Of a stretch of DNA of 64,000 bases, positions 53,070 through 62,618 are shown in pieces. The stretch's first letter is position 1, and each line of letters opens with the position of its first letter. The notes under the pieces were generated by a model that saw only the letters and a list, made by a program, of their open reading frames with translations, made no database searches and was not told where the DNA came from. The position numbers were made by a program, and so were the translations under genes. The DNA comes from Acorus gramineus (Eukaryota > Streptophyta > Magnoliopsida > Acorales > Acoraceae). The stretch is taken from NCBI GenBank assembly GCA_030737835.1, contig CM060849.1, positions 26,036,311-26,100,310 on the forward strand, given 5' to 3'.

Positions 53070-53900
53070 TTTTTTTCCGAATAATTACAAAAAGTAACTC
53101 ATTTTTTTTTTTTAACAGAAAACTGAAATGTATGTCCAATTTATGTTTTTATTTTTTATGAAAATGTAGCTGACAATCAGAAGAATGTAACTAGATTTAA
53201 GTTACATGTATTTTCAGTTTGTTTAATGTTACTCCTATGCGCAATGTAACCATGTATTAAATGTAACAAACTGTAAGTAGATACTGGTGTATATAAGTGC
53301 TCAGAAAATATAACTAACTATTAGAATGTATCGTTGAATGTAATTTTTTTAAGAATGCAACCAATGTTTTTTAAGTGATTCTAATGGTTTATTATTTTAG
53401 TATATAAGCATGTTATGATTTATGTTTCTTCATCATTATATGTTTTTTTGTTCATATTGATATGCACAATGTAACTAGCATCCCTTCATAGTAATTATAT
53501 TATGTTAATGTAAATTTCTTTGTATTCATTTTTTTAATTAAATATGTATTTTCAGTTTATTTCATGTTACTGCTATGCTGAAGGTAACTATCGTTAAAAT
53601 GTAACTAATTGAGAATATCTACACAGCAAATGTAACTAACTATTAGAAGAATATAAACAACAAAAATGAATATGTGTATTCAGTTTGTTTAATAATAATG
53701 TCATCTTGAATGTAACTTGATTGGCAATGTCACTTTATCCTGAAAAGTTATTTAGTTTTTTGTCTATGTAATCACCAATCGCACATCTTCTGTATCAAAT
53801 GTCATTCCAACATATTGCTGCTGAACTTTAACAATGAAATCTTTCTGCAGACTGCCTCCACAGAAAATGTAACTGAGTCCATTGTATTTCCTACATTCAA
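53070..53900. repeat. GTAAC-rich degenerate repeat zone
   Basis: AATGTAAC or close variants occur about ten times, and the longer phrase TGTATTTTCAGTTTGTTT...TGTTACT.CTATG...GTAAC recurs near 53207, 53545 and 53674 in decaying form. No coding frame. It may be internal DNA of a larger transposon reaching from about 52.6 to 55.6 kb. Confidence 0.5.
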
Positions 53901-54189
53901 ATGCAAAAAAGTATAAATAAAACTAATGTACTATTATAATCACTAAAAATCAGATAAACATAAAAAACTAAAAATGAAATAATATGATTCATAGATCCAC
54001 TAAGATTATATTAAGAGTCGTTGATATTTTGAAATGGAACATTGTTTCACAATTACAGTGCTCTAAAGTTAGTTACATTTACAAAAATGTATCCAAATCA
54101 CAAAAAAACCGCAAAAAAAGTCCAACAAGGGAATAACTATGTAATCGACATTCAAATGTTAAACAACCGATGTATCATGTTTAAAATAA

Positions 54190-55575
54190 CGTTTTATATA
54201 AAAACAACTATAATTAACATGTAAAAATGAAAAAAATGAAAAAACATACAATAAACATGTACCAAATCTAAATCGGTAGACATTTCAAATGGTAGTAGCA
54301 ACAAGAATTCAATGATATTTTTTCGATAAGATAAAAAAACTTATATAGTCATCTAAAGAAGAAATCTGATTCTGAACTGCTTGAACAAAAAAAAATCTCA
54401 AATTTTACCATGAAAACAAATGCACAATTCAAATATTGAAATTTTAAAAAGGAAAAAAAAACAAAAATAAATTCCCAGACGCGTGATTCTAAAAATTAAT
54501 TACTCTCCCATTAACAAACATCCCCATTAATTACGTTAAAAATTAAAACACACACTTAAATGGTATTTTAGATAATCTAATCTGTGCAATGTCATAGCGC
54601 TTACGAAATGGGGTCTGTCAATCATTTTTCATAAGATAAAAAACATACAATAAAAAACAACTATAATTAACATGTAAAAATGAAAAAAATGAAAAAACAT
54701 ACAATAAACATGTACCAAATCTAAATCGGTAGACATTTCAAATGGTAGTAGCAACAAGAATTCAATTATATTTTTTCGATAAGATAAAAAACTTATATAG
54801 TCATCTAAAGAAGAAATCTGATTCTGAACGGCCTGAACAAAAAAAAAAAAAATCAAATTTTACCATGCAAACAAATGCACAATTCAAATATTGAAATTTA
54901 AAAAAGGAAAAAAACAAAAATAAATGTCCAGACGCGTGATTCTAGAAATTAATTACTCTCCCATTAACAAACATTCCCATTAATTACGTTAAAAACTAAA
55001 ACACACACTTAAATGATATTTTAGATAATCTAATCTGTGCAATATCATGGGGCTTACGAGGGACTTATGAAATGGGGTCTGTCAAGTGTCAATCATTTTC
55101 CATAAGATAAAAAACATACAATAAAAAACAACTATAATTAACATGTAAAAATGAAAAAAATGAAAAAACATACAATAAACATGTACCAAATCTAAATCGG
55201 TAGACATTTCAAATGGTAGTAGCAACAAGAATTCAATGATATTTTTTCGATAAGATAAAAAACTTATATAGTCATCTAAAGAAGAAATCTGATTCTGAAC
55301 GGCCTGAACAAAAAAAAAAAAATCAAATTTTACCATAAAAACAAATGCACAATTCAAATATTGAAATTTAAAAAAGGAAAAAAAAACAAAAATAAATTCC
55401 CAGACGCGTGATTCTAAAAATTAATTACTCTCCCATTAACAAACATCCCCATTAATTACGTTAAAAATTAAAACACACACTTAAATGGTATTTTAGATAA
55501 TCTAATCTGTGCAATATCATGGGACTTACGAGGGGCTTACGAAATGGGACCTATCAATCATTTTCCATAGCATAA
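54190..55575. repeat. Three tandem copies of a ~0.46-kb unit
   Basis: CTATAATTAACATGTAAAAA anchors the copies at 54208, 54661 and 55132, so the spacings are 453 and 471 bp. Each unit runs through CCAAATCTAAATCGGTAGAC and GACGCGTGATTCTA to a GTGCAAT.TCAT...CTTACGAAATGGG end. The copies differ by few substitutions and short indels. Minus-strand open stretches at 54629-54856 and 55082-55357 are repeat copies of one another and not credible genes. Confidence 0.93.
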
Positions 55576-56029
55576 ACTCATTTACTCTTCACACATTTCA
55601 AATAAAAACGTTAGAACATTAATCTAGAGTTAAAAACATTCAATGTTTGATTTAAAATTTCAATTAATTTGAAGAATATAAATAAAGATATATTTACACA
55701 TAATAATGTGATTCAAAATCCTGGCTCTCTTACAGATGACGCGCATAATGGTAACGTAAAAGTTATAGGCATATGCAACGCGTTATCCGGAAAACATGTT
55801 TCCCTTGCCCACTTGATTTGTTCGTTTCAAACGTCTTCAGATTGACGCGTCAGCGCGGAATCTGTATAAGTTGCGACCACGTATTGATCATTTGATAAGC
55901 AGGACCCGACTTTTCTTCACTCTTTTCTTGTTGGCGGAATAAGCAGGACCCGACTCAAAATGCGCAAGCAATTTTGTGCCCGTTCAACGTACATTTGTCA
56001 CATTGACCGAGACAGCTAAAAAAAAAACA
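55576..56029. other. Intergenic, no gene seen
   Basis: Contains a short direct repeat: AGCAGGACCCGACT at about 55899 and 55941. Otherwise unremarkable. Confidence 0.4.
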
Positions 56030-56705
56030 TTTATTAAAAAGATTAAGACGGTTGAGTCCCTATAAACATTTACAAATCTATATAAGTCCTTGTAAACTTG
56101 AGACAGGACAATTATATCTCTAGAAACACAGAAAATGTCTGGTACATCCCTACTGTTAAATCATTTTTTAATCTATTATGGTTAAAATTTACCATAAGTA
56201 TAATGTTACTGTTATACCATCCACAGTACACAACACGGTGATTAATTTGAGCTTTTTAACTTGTGTAATCACCTCATCAAAATGCAAAATAAAAATTCTA
56301 AGTAATATCTATAGTATAATAAATATAATACATAAATAAAATCATCTTCATAATTATAATTATTTGAAATAGAAGCAAAAAATGATAATAATGAAATAGT
56401 ACGCAACAATAATGTCAAAATCCTCAAAAGAAAAAAAAATGAAAATGAGTTTGATCAAGGACAAGATGGTCATTTAAAATGATATATAAGTTTTTTTTTT
56501 CAGTTATTTATATAAGTGTTTAATTTCACACAGATAGAATATTATGATAATATATCATCAAATTGGATAAAAAGTTAACATATGGATTAAATTGACCCAC
56601 CAAAATAGTTTAAAGGACCTGTATGTCCGACTTCAAGTTTACAAAGACTTATATAGATTTGTAAATGTTTACAGGGATTCAAATGTTTTTAACCTTTATT
56701 AAAAA
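56030..56705. mobile_element. 654-bp foldback element with 11-bp TSD
   Basis: TTTATTAAAAA at 56030-56040 and 56695-56705 flanks 56041-56694. The inverted ends contain GTCCCTATAAACATTTACAA and AAATCTATATAAGTCCTTGT on the left, mirrored on the right. The arms are shorter than in the 36-kb element. No coding capacity. Confidence 0.88.
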
Positions 56706-57450
56706 TAATCCGCAACCTTGTATATACACGTGGATGCATACAGCATATGCCAACAAACCCGAAATAAAACTACAAATTGGGAAATGTTTTTCCAATAATC
56801 CATTTATAGATATTTTCAGATCTCTCCAGCCACACAATATTCTTTTTTTTTAGTATATGTGGATCCTAAATTTTTCATAAAACATATTATATTAATTTCC
56901 ACTTGTACAATTATTTTGAGTAATTTTTTTTCAATGAAACAAAGTATGGACAACGACCATAGATTTTTTTTCACACGTTAGTGAAGATATTTTGAGATGT
57001 TGACCACTACCAGGAAACAGAGGCCCTTCCTTCCTAACCAAGACATGATCCTTTCAATTAACATTGACTGATATTTTCTTGTCTTACTAACACCTGTTTT
57101 TCATTTAAATTGATTTATTTTTAAAATATAAAAAAAAAAAAAACAATATTTTATGTGGTTCTTGAAGACTTGAAGAGGGGATCACGCCCAACGTTCCTCC
57201 ACCATTCACCAACCAAAAAGATATTTTCCTAATGTCAACTAAAAAACCGAGGCCTTCCCTTCCTCACTAAGTATATTTTTTTAATATATTAAAACCTCTT
57301 TTAATATTGAAAAAACAATACTTTCTGTGGATCTGCTTGAAAGCGCCTCGCTGTAATTTCAAATTCCCAAACACTCCCCAAAATAGCATATACACACAAA
57401 GATCCCAAACATACAAAAATAGAAAATATCAGGCTGTGAAACAGTTTTAA
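56706..57450. other. AT-rich intergenic DNA, no gene seen
   Basis: A runs and TA-rich sequence only. An ACCAAGACATGATCC-type phrase and a pair of similar CC.TTCCT(A/C)A stretches near 57030 and 57255 hint at an old duplication. Confidence 0.35.
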
Positions 57451-57454
57451 ATAT

Positions 57455-57716
57455 GGATTTTTTATTTTTAAGTTTTTATAAACTACGTGATTTAGTGATC
57501 GATCTCTCATTTTTTTATATTTTTGTTTAAGTCCTCAGATTTAAATGATATGTTCCTTTTCAAGGACTAAAAAAAATTAAATAATTTAAGAATAAGTCTC
57601 TTCCAAGAACTAATAAAAAATATACCCATTAAATTTAAGAATTTAAATCAAAATATGAAGAAGTAAAGGTTCAATCACTAAATCATATAGTTTACAAGGA
57701 TTTAAAAATAACAAAC
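57455..57716. mobile_element. ~260-bp foldback MITE related to the SLAH3-intron copy
   Basis: Left arm GATTTTTTATTTTTAAG...TGATTTAGTGATCGAT is mirrored by AATCACTAAATCATATAG...TTTAAAAATAACAAAC. The block order matches 31378-31653. Flanks TAAATATG and TAAATATA could be a decayed target duplication. Confidence 0.7.
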
Positions 57717-58156
57717 TAAATATACGTTTCAAATGTTTTAATATACGTACTATTTAGAATTCAATGTTTGGATTTTAATAAATGTAAATTTTTTGCTCAT
57801 AGATATATTTCAACTAAATAGTTATATACTTTCTCTCTTGATGAAATCATGTACACGAGAGATTGTTTTTATTTAAAGATATAAAAAGATCACAAATAAT
57901 AATGCTTTATTTTAATAAAAAAAGGTATATGGTCGAACTAATTTTAACAAATGATTTTTTAACAAAATACATATCATGATAGGTAAGGAAGTACATGGAA
58001 TTATAAAAACAGTTTATTTAGAAATTAGGACGCGCTATTCAGAAAAAAATATATTATAAATTCAGTCCCCCCTCCCCTCCTTCCCTTCTGAAAACCCTCA
58101 AATCAAATCCCACATTGTTGTTGAAAACAACAACGACAACGACAACATCACCAACA
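57717..58156. other. Upstream region of the desaturase gene
   Basis: AT-rich flank, then a TATA-like element and a short C/T-rich leader with CAACAACGACAAC repeats before the start codon. Confidence 0.5.
58051..58060 (+). promoter_or_regulatory. Predicted TATA box of the desaturase gene
   Basis: ATATTATAAA lies about 100 bases before the start codon, followed by a CT-rich stretch suited to a transcription start near 58085-58095. Inferred. Confidence 0.45.
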
Positions 58157-59509
58157 ATGGTGATGGAGGAGGTAAAGAAGGAGAGGAACATCACGTCCGA
58201 CGAGCTCAAGAAGCACAATCAGCCGTCCGATCTGTGGATCTCGATCCAGGGCAAGGTCTACGACGTCACCGATTGGCTCAACTCCCATCCCGGCGGCGAA
58301 ATCCCCCTCCTCAGCCTCGCCGGCCAAGACGTCACCGACTCCTTCGTCGCCTACCACCCCCCCTCCGCCTGGCGCCACCTCGACCGCTTCCTCATCGGCC
58401 GCCTCTCCGACTACCGCGTCTCCGACGTATCCAAAGACTACCGCCTTCTCGTCGCCGAGTTCTCCAAGCTCGGCCTCTTCGACCGGAAGGGCCACATCAC
58501 CGCCTTCACCCTCCTCTTCACGTGCCTCCTCTTCATCGTCAGCGTCTCCGGCGTCCTCTTCTCGTCGAGCCCCCTCCTCCACATCCTCTCCGGCGGTCTC
58601 ATGGGGTTCCTCTGGATCCAGTCCGGGTGGGTCGGCCACGACTCCGGCCACTTCCGCGTCATGTCCTCTGTCGGGTTGACCCGCTTCGTCCAGGTTCTCA
58701 CCGGGAACTGCCTCGCCGGGATCAGCATCGGGTGGTGGAAGCGCAACCACAACGCCCACCACATCGCCGTCAACAGCCTCGACTTCGATCCCGACCTCCA
58801 GCACATGCCGCTCTTCGCCATCTCTTCGAAGCTCTTCGCCTCCATCACCTCCCGCTACTACGACCGTAAGATGAACTTCGACGCCGTGTCGAGGTTCTTC
58901 ATCAGCTACCAGCACTGGACGTTCTACCCCGTCATGTGCGTCGCGCGCGTCAACCTCTTCGGGCAGTCGATTGTGCTTTTGCTCTCGAACAAGAAGGTGC
59001 CCAATCGGGGGCAGGAGATCGCCGGGGTCGTGGCCTTCTGGATCTGGTACCCGTTCCTCGTGTCGTTCTTGCCCAATTGGACGGAGAGGGTTGCTTTCGT
59101 CTTGGCCAGTTTCGCCGTAACGGGAATCCAGCACGTTCAGTTCTGTTTGAACCACTTCCCGTCAAGCGTTTACGTGGGGCATCCGTGCGGGACCGACTGG
59201 TTCGAGAAGCAGACGTCGGGGACGCACAACATAGACTGCCCGCCGTGGATGGATTGGTTCCATGGGGGGCTGCAGTTCCAGGTGGAGCATCATTTGTTCC
59301 CCCGGCTCCCCCGTTGCCATTTGAGAAAGATCGCACCTTTAGCCAAGGAGCTGTGCAAGAAGCATAATTTGGTGTACTCGAGCTCGAGTTTCTGGGAGGC
59401 GAACAAGCTGACAGTGGGGGTTTTGAGGGCCGCAGCGTTGCAGGCGAGGCAGGTTGGGAGCCCGTTACCTAAGAATCTTGTTTGGGAGGCCGTGAACACG
59501 CATGGGTAG
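58157..59509 (+). CDS. SLD: Delta-8 sphingolipid desaturase (cytochrome b5 fusion)
   Basis: An ER-membrane enzyme that introduces the delta-8 double bond into the long-chain base of plant sphingolipids, taking electrons through its own N-terminal cytochrome b5 domain. It is a single uninterrupted exon of 450 aa; family members are about this length and usually intronless. Visible motifs: b5 haem motif HPGG at 44-47 (second haem histidine likely in AYHPP near 67), histidine boxes HDSGH (161-165), HNAHH (198-202) and QVEHH (375-379), the last with the glutamine typical of front-end desaturases. Two hydrophobic segments lie around 114-160 and another pair around 285-325. The start was taken at the ATG at 58157 (CAACAATGG); an in-frame ATG two codons on would remove only two residues. 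Codons are overwhelmingly G/C-ending, unlike the AT-rich flanks. Delta-8 rather than delta-6 activity is assigned from overall similarity, as the motifs alone do not separate them. Confidence 0.95.
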   Translation: MVMEEVKKERNITSDELKKHNQPSDLWISIQGKVYDVTDWLNSHPGGEIPLLSLAGQDVTDSFVAYHPPSAWRHLDRFLIGRLSDYRVSDVSKDYRLLVAEFSKLGLFDRKGHITAFTLLFTCLLFIVSVSGVLFSSSPLLHILSGGLMGFLWIQSGWVGHDSGHFRVMSSVGLTRFVQVLTGNCLAGISIGWWKRNHNAHHIAVNSLDFDPDLQHMPLFAISSKLFASITSRYYDRKMNFDAVSRFFISYQHWTFYPVMCVARVNLFGQSIVLLLSNKKVPNRGQEIAGVVAFWIWYPFLVSFLPNWTERVAFVLASFAVTGIQHVQFCLNHFPSSVYVGHPCGTDWFEKQTSGTHNIDCPPWMDWFHGGLQFQVEHHLFPRLPRCHLRKIAPLAKELCKKHNLVYSSSSFWEANKLTVGVLRAAALQARQVGSPLPKNLVWEAVNTHG

Positions 59510-60290
59510 TGTTTGGTAGGGAGAGAGAGAAAGGGAGAGACACGGTGGACAATTTTGGCGATGCGAATTTAATTGAGTTGAATTGTTTGAGCAACGGCAT
59601 TGCGAAAGAATGTACATGATGTGATCTCTTCTTCCTCAACCAATTAAGGATCTGAAAAGTTGGAATTGGTTTCTTCGGGTAGGCAAATCTTGCTGATGAA
59701 CTTTGTCTTCTGGTTGACCTTTGTTTGTTCGATTAAGCACTCTTTTATTTCTTCTGTTATGTGATTTCCTTACCCCTGCTCTGTGGTTTGAGGAGGCGAC
59801 CTTTTGCACTTCTCTAGATTCATTTCTGTTATGTCTGGAGAAGTATATTGGGTTTGACCAGTGATGGTACCCATGTACAATGTTCGCAATGCTTATTAAG
59901 TGATTTCATATCTAGGTTTACTATCAAATTCTCTTCTGATGATCTCAATTAGATGATTCTTTATATTCTTTTAGGTGGGGTGAATAAGTGACGTATCTTT
60001 GCAGTTGAGGAACTTGACCACAGGAGCACTATTTCTTTGTATTTCTTGGTAAAATATAATTTTTACAGGTTTGATGACATAAATTACATGCTTGAACTAT
60101 GTAGTCAAACTATGTAGTCAATACGGGTAAGCTCTTGGTAGCTGTCAAATTACCAAAGTTTCCCTGTCCTTGTTTGCTTGAGAGCATTTTGTTCAGGGTA
60201 AAAGAATTGAGGCCATCTTTCTTGGAAGTGAATCTATAGTAGGCTCCCTGTGGAAAAAATGTCACATTTATTTTATTTTATTTGTCTTAG
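59510..60290. other. 3' flank of the desaturase gene
   Basis: A probable 3' untranslated region with GA-rich start and T-rich continuation. No other feature is seen before the U6-derived insertion. Confidence 0.45.
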
Positions 60291-60504
60291 ACAACTATAT
60301 AGAAATTTTTTTTGAAGATCGGTTCCCTTGACCTCCTTTACTAATAGAGGGGTGTTAGCTGACTTTTCTAAAGCTCGGTTCGTAAATTTAGACCATTTCT
60401 TGATTTGTGCATGTCATCCTTGCGCAGGGGCCATGCTAATCTTTTTTGTATCGTTCCAATTTTTTTGGACGTCCCAAAGGACAAACAACAATATAGAATT
60501 TTTT
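60291..60504 (-). pseudogene. U6 snRNA chimeric retropseudogene with target-site duplications
   Basis: Read on the minus strand, 60482-60383 is an almost full-length U6 snRNA copy: GTCCTTTGGGACGTCC, TTGGAACGATAC, GATTAGCATGGCCCCTGCGC, AAGGATGACATGCACAAATC, GAAATGGTC. It differs from functional U6 in the catalytic ACAGAGA box, which reads ACAAAAA here, has a shortened 5' stem-loop, lacks the terminal T run, and lacks an upstream plant snRNA promoter element at the expected spacing. The sequence continues without a break for about 70 bases of non-U6 sequence beginning CGAACCGAGCTTTAG and ending in eight A. Near-identical flanks ACAACTATATAGAAATTTTT (from 60291) and ACAACAATATAGAATTTTTT (from 60485) look like target-site duplications. 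It is therefore a retrotransposed chimera, not an active gene. Confidence 0.85.
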
Positions 60505-62618
60505 CGGCCTGATAATAGATTATGACCTGTGAGATTGTTATACCCTGTGATCTAGGGGCAGGGCATGTGACGAGAGCTGCTGTCAGATGTCGACAGCAAA
60601 TACCTGTCGATTATAATTAGCCCCTTATGTGGGCCGCACCTGTCTAGTTGTAGTATAAGATCCAAAGTAATATTATTAAGCAATCTGGAAATATTATACA
60701 AGGAGTTCATCCTTCTATCAGAAAATGAGGGAACTTTTTTTTGTCAATATTGCATCTATTTGTTGGCTTGCGGTCATGGTTTCAGTTGAGTTATTCTAAC
60801 AGTTCAATTTTGAAGTGGTCAGCAGAATAGTTCACCTGCAGACCTTTTTAACAGTTATTTTTGGGAATAACTTTGTTGGTGTTCATAATTGTTGAATAGT
60901 TGGTATTATAGTAGGAAACCAGTTACTTCAACCCACCCAATCGGCCAATTATTATATGTTCAAATGATGGAGGGGTATATTTCTTTTTTTTTAAAAAAAA
61001 AAGAAATCTTCCACTTCTCTTAGAACAAACAGTTTCCTTAGCCGAAGTTGGACTGTGAGTGTGTGGCATATACATATAAACCAGGGATCTGTTCAAGATT
61101 ATTATGATGCAGAAAACCTGTGGAACTGAGGACATGCTATTAATTTTTGCTTATCCATGAATTTCCATATGATTGTGAATTGCGTTGCTTACTAGATATC
61201 ATGTTGGCCTCTTCAGGTTTAGAATGTAACTTTGGCTAACATCTTCTTATATCCATCTATGATTGCAAGTGTATCCCACTGAACAAGTAACAGAATGACA
61301 AAAAAGCCTGAAACAGGCATAAGTTATTATCATGGGAAGTGAAGGCAGACGAGTCAGAAGTACAGACTCTTTAATCTTGCTCTTGTGATATGTGGTTAGG
61401 TTAACTTGACGCAGTAGTCACTGGTGTGCTGTGGAAATTTTAAATGACTGAATTATTGAATGAATCGCTTAGATTCTCCTTTTCAATCAGTGATGTATTT
61501 TGGTTAAGGGGATGTGCTTTTAAATACATGAGATATTACCCCTGTTTGAAAGCTTTTGGAAAAATCCAGGGGAAGAGGCAAGTGTTCTCGTATCACTTAG
61601 AAGATTTTCACCGGGTCCCTTCTGGAAGGGTTTTACTTATTTGTTGTCCTAAAAATTTCATGCTTCTCTCATCTCTTTTCAGAGATATGAACATTGTCAA
61701 ACTTAGACCAGTGTATGTTTGATATTTTTGACATACTTCTCTGGAATACTGGGCCTAGAAGAGTTTTTCTGTAATAGCTAGTAAGAATTGGTGGATCAAA
61801 TTTGAATCTTAAATTTCTGCTGATGTTGATCTGTTTGTCTGAATTCAATGTTTATGGCACTAGAAGGGTAGATCATATTGATCAATCTTTTGTGCGTGTA
61901 GCGTGTCAGAATTGCAGGTATGTATCCTTCTGTCCATATTGTGAGCATTTCCATTGCGATTCAAGTGAGTAGGCTGTGCAATTTAATGCCTTCAGAACAA
62001 ATTTTGTAAAATTTGTTCCAAAATAGGTCTGAAAACAGCGGAGATTGGATGTTGAAATTATTAAATCTCTGGAAATGTTTGGTCAAGATTTTCGTAGCTA
62101 CTGTGGGGGACCCTGAAAATGCAGTTTTCTTCGAGAAGAGTGACACATCATATAACTTTCCCCACCTTTCGAATGAATTGATGGCAGAACCAAAGCTGAT
62201 TCATCGAGTCAACTGTATTTTTTGACTAATGATCTTTTAAAAATTGTTTGGTGATGCTCAGAAGTCCAAGTATGTGCCAAACATTCATTATGGGTCCCTA
62301 TCACAATATTTCTGAAACCTGGGGCCACCATGGGCAGGCAGACAACAGACTTCATGCTCCCACACCCAGCTGCACTTCATTCAATCTATACAGCCGTCCA
62401 TTACTAGTTGGACGGCTGCACCTTAACTATATTAGTGACTGATTTTCAAAGATGGGTTAGCTTAGGTTGCTCAACCACCAGAGCTCCTCTCAATCTTCAC
62501 ATTATTGGGCTATGAATTGACATTTCTCTCAACAACTCAATTACATACCCTTAATGCTTTGTGTATATCTGCCATGTCTCTCTTTATAGATAGTAAATCT
62601 GAGCAGTCGTGTAACTTC
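60505..62618. other. Intergenic region upstream of the receptor kinase gene
   Basis: AT-rich with several short open stretches (for example 61444-61722) that I cannot connect to a family. 61860-62480 is less AT-rich and may contain the promoter and leader of the downstream receptor kinase. No further gene is supported. Confidence 0.4.

Noticed and set aside
54629-55357. Minus-strand open frames repeated in the 0.46-kb units as a small gene family
   Set aside because: They are carried passively by recent tandem copies; the third copy is frameshifted, composition is low-complexity, and no start context or splice support is seen.
58234-58869. Arg/Pro-rich open frame overlapping the desaturase
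   Set aside because: Out-of-frame shadow of a G/C-ending gene; composition is typical of such shadows and no family fits.
60383-60482. A functional U6 snRNA gene
   Set aside because: The catalytic ACAGAGA box is altered, the terminal T run is missing, no proper upstream promoter elements are visible, and target duplications flank the copy.
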